From assembly GCA_038145405.1 (NCBI GenBank), contig JAYQPQ010000011.1:1-36228 (forward strand): 36,228 nucleotides of DNA, read 5' to 3'. The position numbers and the translations under genes are program-made. Numbering within the stretch: position 1 is the stretch's first letter; each line of letters opens with the position of its first letter. The DNA comes from JAYQPQ01 sp038145405 (GTDB taxonomy: Bacteria > Pseudomonadota > Gammaproteobacteria > Pseudomonadales > GM7GCV1). Below are positions 32,494-36,228 of the stretch, one piece after another. Below the pieces are notes generated by a model. It saw only the letters and a program-made list of their open reading frames with translations. It searched no databases and was not told the origin of the DNA.

Positions 32494-33468
32494 ATGTCCG
32501 ATAAGCCCTTTCTGTCCCTGGTCGTTCCACTCTACAACGAAGTTGAAAACGTAGACCCCTTGCTGACGCGCATCGACGAGAGTCTGGGCGACTATGCGCA
32601 GCCGGTAGAGCTGATTTTGGTGGATGACGGCAGTTCCGACGGCACCCTGCAAAGGGCCAGGGAATCTGCCGATCGCCATCGCTACCCGATCCGCGTAGTG
32701 CAGTTGCAGCGCAACTTTGGACAGACCGCCGCCATGCAGGCTGGCATCGATACCGCCCAGGGTGAAATCATCGTGACGCTGGACGGCGATTTGCAGAACG
32801 ATCCGGCCGATATACCGCGCATGATCCAGCACCTGCAGGAGCGCGATCTCGACCTACTGGTCGGCTGGCGCGCCAAGCGCAAGGACAAGCTGGTCATGCG
32901 CAAAATTCCCTCTTGGATCGCCAACCGACTCATAGGCCGCATCACTGGCGTCAAATTGCACGACTACGGTTGCAGCCTGAAGGTGTATCGCTCTTCGGTG
33001 ATCAAACAGGTGCGTCTGCTCGGCGAAATGCACCGTTTTATCCCGGCTTGGGTAGCAGCGGTGGTGCCTAGCTCGCGTATTGGCGAGATCGAGGTGGCCC
33101 ACCACGCACGTGAACGCGGCCAGTCCAAGTACGGCATCTCCCGTTCGATACGGGTCATTCTCGATCTGCTGTCTGTATTGTTTTTTATGCGTTATCGGGC
33201 GCGCCCCGGCCACTTCTTCGGCACCATCGGGCTGGTTTCCGGCTTTTTCGGCAGCCTGCTGTTGCTTTGGCTGGCCTTTGACAAATTCATTATGGGCGAG
33301 GACATCGGAACGCGGCCGGCGCTGCTGGTTGGCGTCGTGCTGGTGATTACCGCCTTCCAGTTTATTACCACCGGCGTGCTCTCGGAGATGATCTCGCGAA
33401 CCTACTATGAAACCTCCGAGACCAATCACTACATCATTCGCCAGATCAGTAGCAACGATTCGGCCTGA
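32494..33468 (+). CDS. Polyprenyl-phosphate glycosyltransferase, GT2 (DPM1/GtrB/ArnC-like)
   Basis: Likely transfers a sugar from a nucleotide-sugar to undecaprenyl phosphate on the cytoplasmic face. The 324-residue protein has LSLVVPLYNEVENVDPLL, LVDDGSSDGT and the metal-binding LDGDLQNDP (D97-X-D99), then LHDYGCSLKVYR and the HHARERGQSKYG segment typical of the DPM1 group. Two C-terminal membrane helices (about 230-300) place it with GtrB and ArnC. The sugar cannot be read from sequence. It lies 21 bases before the GT39 gene, a pairing like arnC-arnT or Francisella flmF2-flmK. Confidence 0.9.
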   Translation: MSDKPFLSLVVPLYNEVENVDPLLTRIDESLGDYAQPVELILVDDGSSDGTLQRARESADRHRYPIRVVQLQRNFGQTAAMQAGIDTAQGEIIVTLDGDLQNDPADIPRMIQHLQERDLDLLVGWRAKRKDKLVMRKIPSWIANRLIGRITGVKLHDYGCSLKVYRSSVIKQVRLLGEMHRFIPAWVAAVVPSSRIGEIEVAHHARERGQSKYGISRSIRVILDLLSVLFFMRYRARPGHFFGTIGLVSGFFGSLLLLWLAFDKFIMGEDIGTRPALLVGVVLVITAFQFITTGVLSEMISRTYYETSETNHYIIRQISSNDSA

Positions 33469-33489
33469 CCTGCATCCGGGAACTCTGAG

Positions 33490-35037
33490 GTGAGAGTGTC
33501 GCCGCCTGCTTTCTGGAGCCATGGGCTAGCGCTCGTACTGCCGCTGTTCTGTGCATTCGTCCTCTATCTCTGGGGGCCTCCGCTTTTTGACCTCGACGAG
33601 GGAGCATTTACGGCAGCCACTTCCGAAATGCTCCGGCGTGGCGACTATGTCACGACCTGGCTCAACGGCGAGCCGCGCTTTGATAAGCCCATTCTGATCT
33701 ATTGGTTACAGGCCGCCAGCGTGGCGCTGGGTGGACGCGACGAATTTTTCTTTCGTCTGCCGTCGGCTCTGGCTGCTCTGGGCTGGGGCGTTGCCCTCTA
33801 TGTGTTCGCGCGCCGCTATCTGAGCCTGCCGGGAGCGCACCTAGCGCTGCTGGTGTTCTGTTCCAGCCTGACAATCATGGTCATTGGACGAGCCGCTACG
33901 GCGGATGCCTTGCTTAATTTGCTGATCGCGCTGGCGCTCCTCGATGCCTGGCGATTTGTCGATAGCGGCCGCTTTGCACCGCTTTATCGCGCCTATGTCT
34001 GGATTGGATTGGGGTTGCTGGCCAAAGGTCCGGTCGCCGCTGTGGTGCCTTTCGCCAGTATCAGCCTCTATGCCTTTATCCGCGGCGACTGGCCTATCTG
34101 GAAAGCGGTTGCCTGGAGACCCTTGGGTTGGCTTATCGCACTGGCCATCGCCGCTCCCTGGTATATCGCCGAATATCGCGCTCAAGGCCAGGATTTTATT
34201 CAGGGCTTCCTCTTTGAGCATAACCTGGGCCGCTTCAGCGACACCATGGAAAGTCATGGCGGCTCGGCTTTTTACTATATACCCGCGCTGCTGCTGATGT
34301 TTATGCCCTTTACAGCCTGGCTCTGGCACGCCGTCCGCTCCCTGTCCGAGCTGCGCAGCAACGCCCTGGTCACCTGGTGCTGGTGCTGGTTCGCCTTCGT
34401 CTTTCTGTTTTTTTCCTTTTCCGGTACCCAGCTGCCGCACTACATACTCTACGGAGCGACGCCGATGATTCTGCTCATGGCGCGCGAAGGAGATCACCCG
34501 CCCTCGGTCTGGTGGGCGGCGCTACCCGCTGCAGCTTTGCTGGGGCTTTGGTTGGCGCTGCCCGCGCTGATGACTGCGGCGGCAAGCCGTAGCGAGGATG
34601 TCTACCTGGCAGCCATGTTGCAGGATGGCTTGGGTCGGTTGCCCAATTCCTGGTACCTGGCTTTGGGTGCGGCCTTACTGGGCTGTCTGAGTCTGCCCCT
34701 GTTACGTCTTTCGCGGCTGCTGCAGCTGCAGAGCATTGCCTTGCTGCACATTCTCGCCCTGGTGCTTTTCGTTATACCGACGATCGCCGATATCAAGCAG
34801 GGGCCGGTGCGGGAAGCGGCTGCGGTGGCGAGCTTTCTCGATGAGCCGGTGCTGATGTGGCGGCACGATATGCCGAGTTTCAGCACCTACCTGGATCAGG
34901 TCACGGCCAAGCGTGCGCCGCTGCCTGGAGAACTGGTTTTCACGCGCCTGGGCAAGTTTAGCGAGGGCAGCCTCGACCTTTACTATGCCTCGGGTGGCAT
35001 TTTGCTGGGACGCTATCGAGGAGAGCCCTCGCCGTGA
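33490..35037 (+). CDS. GT39-family membrane glycosyltransferase (ArnT/PMT-like)
   Basis: Likely uses an undecaprenyl-phosphate sugar in the periplasm to modify lipid A, another glycan or a protein. The 515-residue protein has about 12 membrane segments and a first periplasmic loop with LFDLDEGAF (D34, D36, E37). It has RRGDYVTTWLNGEPRFDKP followed by ILIYWLQA, closely resembling ArnT (NGLRYFEKP). It also has RAATADALLN and the GLLAKGPVAAVVP motif of the family. GTG 33490 is the start used; GTG 33496 after GAGGTGA is an alternative. It overlaps the PAP2 gene by GTGA (35034-35037). The acceptor is unknown. Confidence 0.88.
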   Translation: MRVSPPAFWSHGLALVLPLFCAFVLYLWGPPLFDLDEGAFTAATSEMLRRGDYVTTWLNGEPRFDKPILIYWLQAASVALGGRDEFFFRLPSALAALGWGVALYVFARRYLSLPGAHLALLVFCSSLTIMVIGRAATADALLNLLIALALLDAWRFVDSGRFAPLYRAYVWIGLGLLAKGPVAAVVPFASISLYAFIRGDWPIWKAVAWRPLGWLIALAIAAPWYIAEYRAQGQDFIQGFLFEHNLGRFSDTMESHGGSAFYYIPALLLMFMPFTAWLWHAVRSLSELRSNALVTWCWCWFAFVFLFFSFSGTQLPHYILYGATPMILLMAREGDHPPSVWWAALPAAALLGLWLALPALMTAAASRSEDVYLAAMLQDGLGRLPNSWYLALGAALLGCLSLPLLRLSRLLQLQSIALLHILALVLFVIPTIADIKQGPVREAAAVASFLDEPVLMWRHDMPSFSTYLDQVTAKRAPLPGELVFTRLGKFSEGSLDLYYASGGILLGRYRGEPSP

Positions 35038-35810
35038 CTGCGCCTGCGGCCTTGCGCCCGGCAGATCGCTATTTGGCGCCGCTGGCGGCGTTTGTGCTGC
35101 TGGCGCTCTGTGCCTTTGTCGCCCTGGGCGGTTATCCGCCGGGCAATGAGATGCTGTTCATGCTGGTTAACCGCGCCGGCAGTCGCGGGGATTTCCTCTG
35201 GCAAAACCTGACATCGCTGGGCGAGGGCATTATTGCCTTTGTCGTCGTCGCCAGCTTTGCCAGGCGGGATGCCCGTCTGGTTTGGCTGGCTCTGCTCGCT
35301 GCGCTGCTGGCGGGCGTCAGCTCACAGTTGCTAAAACACCTGTTCGATATGCCGCGGCCGGCCGCCATATTTGATCCTGCCAGTCTGCAAATTATTGGGG
35401 CAACCCTGCGCAGTCATGCCTTTCCCTCGGGACATTCCACCACTGCTTTCGTCGCTGCAGTATTGCTAGCCGAACGTTTTCCGCGCTGGCGCGCAGCCTG
35501 CTACACCGGAGCAGCCCTGGTTGCGATGAGTCGTCTCGTGGTTGGAGCACATTGGCCCGCTGATATCCTCGCAGGGGCATGCCTGGGTTACCTGAGCGGT
35601 CTGGCGACTCTGGCGCTGGCCAGCCGCACTCGGTGCCCGCCCTGGCTCAAGGGAACGGCCGTGCTCGCCTGGCTGATCCTGCTAGTGACCAGTCTGTGGC
35701 TGTTTACTTTTGCACTGGACTACCCTTCAGCGCGCTGGATGCAATACAGCATAGCGGCGGCGGGGGTCAGCTGTGCACTGATGCGGATCATGGGCCCCTT
35801 GCGCAAATAA
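35034..35810 (+). CDS. PAP2-family membrane phosphatase
   Basis: Integral membrane lipid phosphatase of 258 residues. All three catalytic motifs are intact: KHLFDMPRP (K101), FPSGH (S132, H134) and SRLVVGAHWPAD (R167, H173, D177). Six or so membrane helices are visible. Family members dephosphorylate undecaprenyl pyrophosphate (PgpB, YbjG) or lipid A (LpxE), or transfer phosphate (LpxT). Translationally coupled to the GT39 gene by a GTGA overlap, it may recycle carrier phosphate or free a lipid A position for the sugar; sequence alone cannot decide. The stop codon is part of the terminator that follows. Confidence 0.9.
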   Translation: MTAPAALRPADRYLAPLAAFVLLALCAFVALGGYPPGNEMLFMLVNRAGSRGDFLWQNLTSLGEGIIAFVVVASFARRDARLVWLALLAALLAGVSSQLLKHLFDMPRPAAIFDPASLQIIGATLRSHAFPSGHSTTAFVAAVLLAERFPRWRAACYTGAALVAMSRLVVGAHWPADILAGACLGYLSGLATLALASRTRCPPWLKGTAVLAWLILLVTSLWLFTFALDYPSARWMQYSIAAAGVSCALMRIMGPLRK

Positions 35811-35836
35811 AAAAGCCACCTCGCGGTGGCTTTTTT
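35809..35836. terminator. Bidirectional intrinsic terminator between the PAP2 gene and gltA
   Basis: A perfect 12-base-pair inverted repeat, AAAAAAGCCACC (35809-35820) and GGTGGCTTTTTT (35825-35836), with loop TCGC. It has U-tracts in both directions and so serves the plus-strand cassette and the minus-strand gltA. The first arm overlaps the PAP2 stop codon (35808-35810). Confidence 0.96.
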
Positions 35837-35852
35837 ATTGAAGCTACAGGGT

Positions 35853-36228
35853 TTAGCGCTTGCCGACAGGAACAAAATCCCGACGCGGGTGGCCGGTATA
35901 AAGTTGGCGCGGACGACCGATGCGACTGTTGTCGGTCAGCATTTCCTTCCACTGAGCCAGCCAACCGGCGGTGCGGCCGAGCGCGAAAATTACGGTAAAC
36001 ATATTCAGCGGAATGCCGATGGCTTTGAGAATGGCGCCGGAGTAAAAATCGACATTGGGGTAGAGTTTTTTCTCAATGAAGTAGTCGTCCTCGAGTGCGA
36101 TTTCTTCCAGGCGTTTGGCGATGGCCAGCATGGGATCGTCGATACCCAGCTCGGCTAGGACCTCGTCGCAAGTCTGCTTCATCACCGTGGCGCGCGGGTC
36201 AAAATTATTGTACACGCGATGGCCAAAG
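35853..36228 (-). CDS. gltA: Citrate synthase (partial, C-terminal part)
   Basis: Condenses acetyl-CoA and oxaloacetate to citrate at the entry of the TCA cycle. Only the last 124 or so residues lie in the window; the 5' end continues beyond 36228. Visible type II citrate synthase segments are FGHRVYNNFDPRAT (catalytic-region His and Arg), FIEKKLYPNVDFYSG (catalytic Asp of the family), GIPLNMFTVIFALGRTAGWLAQW and RIGRPRQLYTGHPRRDFVPV. The internal ATG at 36213-36215 is not the start. It is convergent with the glycosylation cassette across the terminator. Confidence 0.97.
   Translation of the reverse strand, partial: FGHRVYNNFDPRATVMKQTCDEVLAELGIDDPMLAIAKRLEEIALEDDYFIEKKLYPNVDFYSGAILKAIGIPLNMFTVIFALGRTAGWLAQWKEMLTDNSRIGRPRQLYTGHPRRDFVPVGKR

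Noticed and set aside
1..36228. CRISPR arrays, tRNA or rRNA genes, insertion sequences, prophage or integration sites.
   Set aside because: No repeat-spacer pattern, no cloverleaf-like or rRNA segments, and no transposase or integrase frames were found on reading both strands.

Overview
This is a chromosomal, housekeeping-rich stretch from a gammaproteobacterium. The evidence is the block rpsB-tsf-pyrH-frr-uppS-cdsA-dxr-rseP-bamA-skp-lpxD-fabZ-lpxA-lpxB-rnhB-dnaE, the neighbouring map-glnD-dapC block on the opposite strand, and tilS / pyrG-kdsA-eno further on. This order is close to that of Pseudomonas and related marine groups. Lipid A genes, BamA and Skp show a Gram-negative outer membrane; no genus can be named safely. 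There are no rRNA, tRNA, insertion sequence, prophage or CRISPR features that I can see. Ten Ns at 322-331 mark an assembly join, so the first 321 bases may not truly be adjacent to the rest.

Layout. (1) 1-263, minus: start of an AlaA-type aminotransferase carrying an in-frame Cro-like helix-turn-helix domain at its N-terminus, with a candidate operator at 276-301. (2) 354-5687, minus: map-glnD-dapC-nth, each pair joined by a 4-base ATGA overlap. (3) 5845-8138, plus: serC-serA, a serine-synthesis pair of alphaproteobacterial or short type placed between map and rpsB. (4) 8182-27141, plus: the long translation / isoprenoid / envelope block from rpsB to tilS; accA, usual between dnaE and tilS in pseudomonads, is absent. 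(5) 27160-27468, minus: a Tat-exported high-potential iron-sulfur protein. (6) 27664-31458, plus: pyrG-kdsA-eno, with a stem-loop in the pyrG leader; ftsB does not follow eno. (7) 31455-35810: an envelope-glycan cassette with a flippase-like membrane protein (minus), then a polyprenyl-phosphate GT2, an ArnT-like GT39 and a PAP2 phosphatase (plus). (8) 35853-36228, minus: C-terminal part of citrate synthase, separated from the cassette by a bidirectional terminator.

How they work together. The central block couples ribosome and translation factors (S2, EF-Ts, RRF) and UMP kinase to undecaprenyl phosphate (UppS), phospholipid (CdsA), isoprenoid (Dxr) and outer-membrane protein and lipid A assembly (RseP, BamA, Skp, LpxD, FabZ, LpxA, LpxB). 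KdsA adds the Kdo branch of LPS. The terminal cassette has the parts needed to load a sugar on undecaprenyl phosphate, present it in the periplasm and transfer it to an envelope acceptor.

The two most unusual items are the HTH-aminotransferase fusion at the left edge and the uncharacterised glycosylation cassette at 31455-35810.
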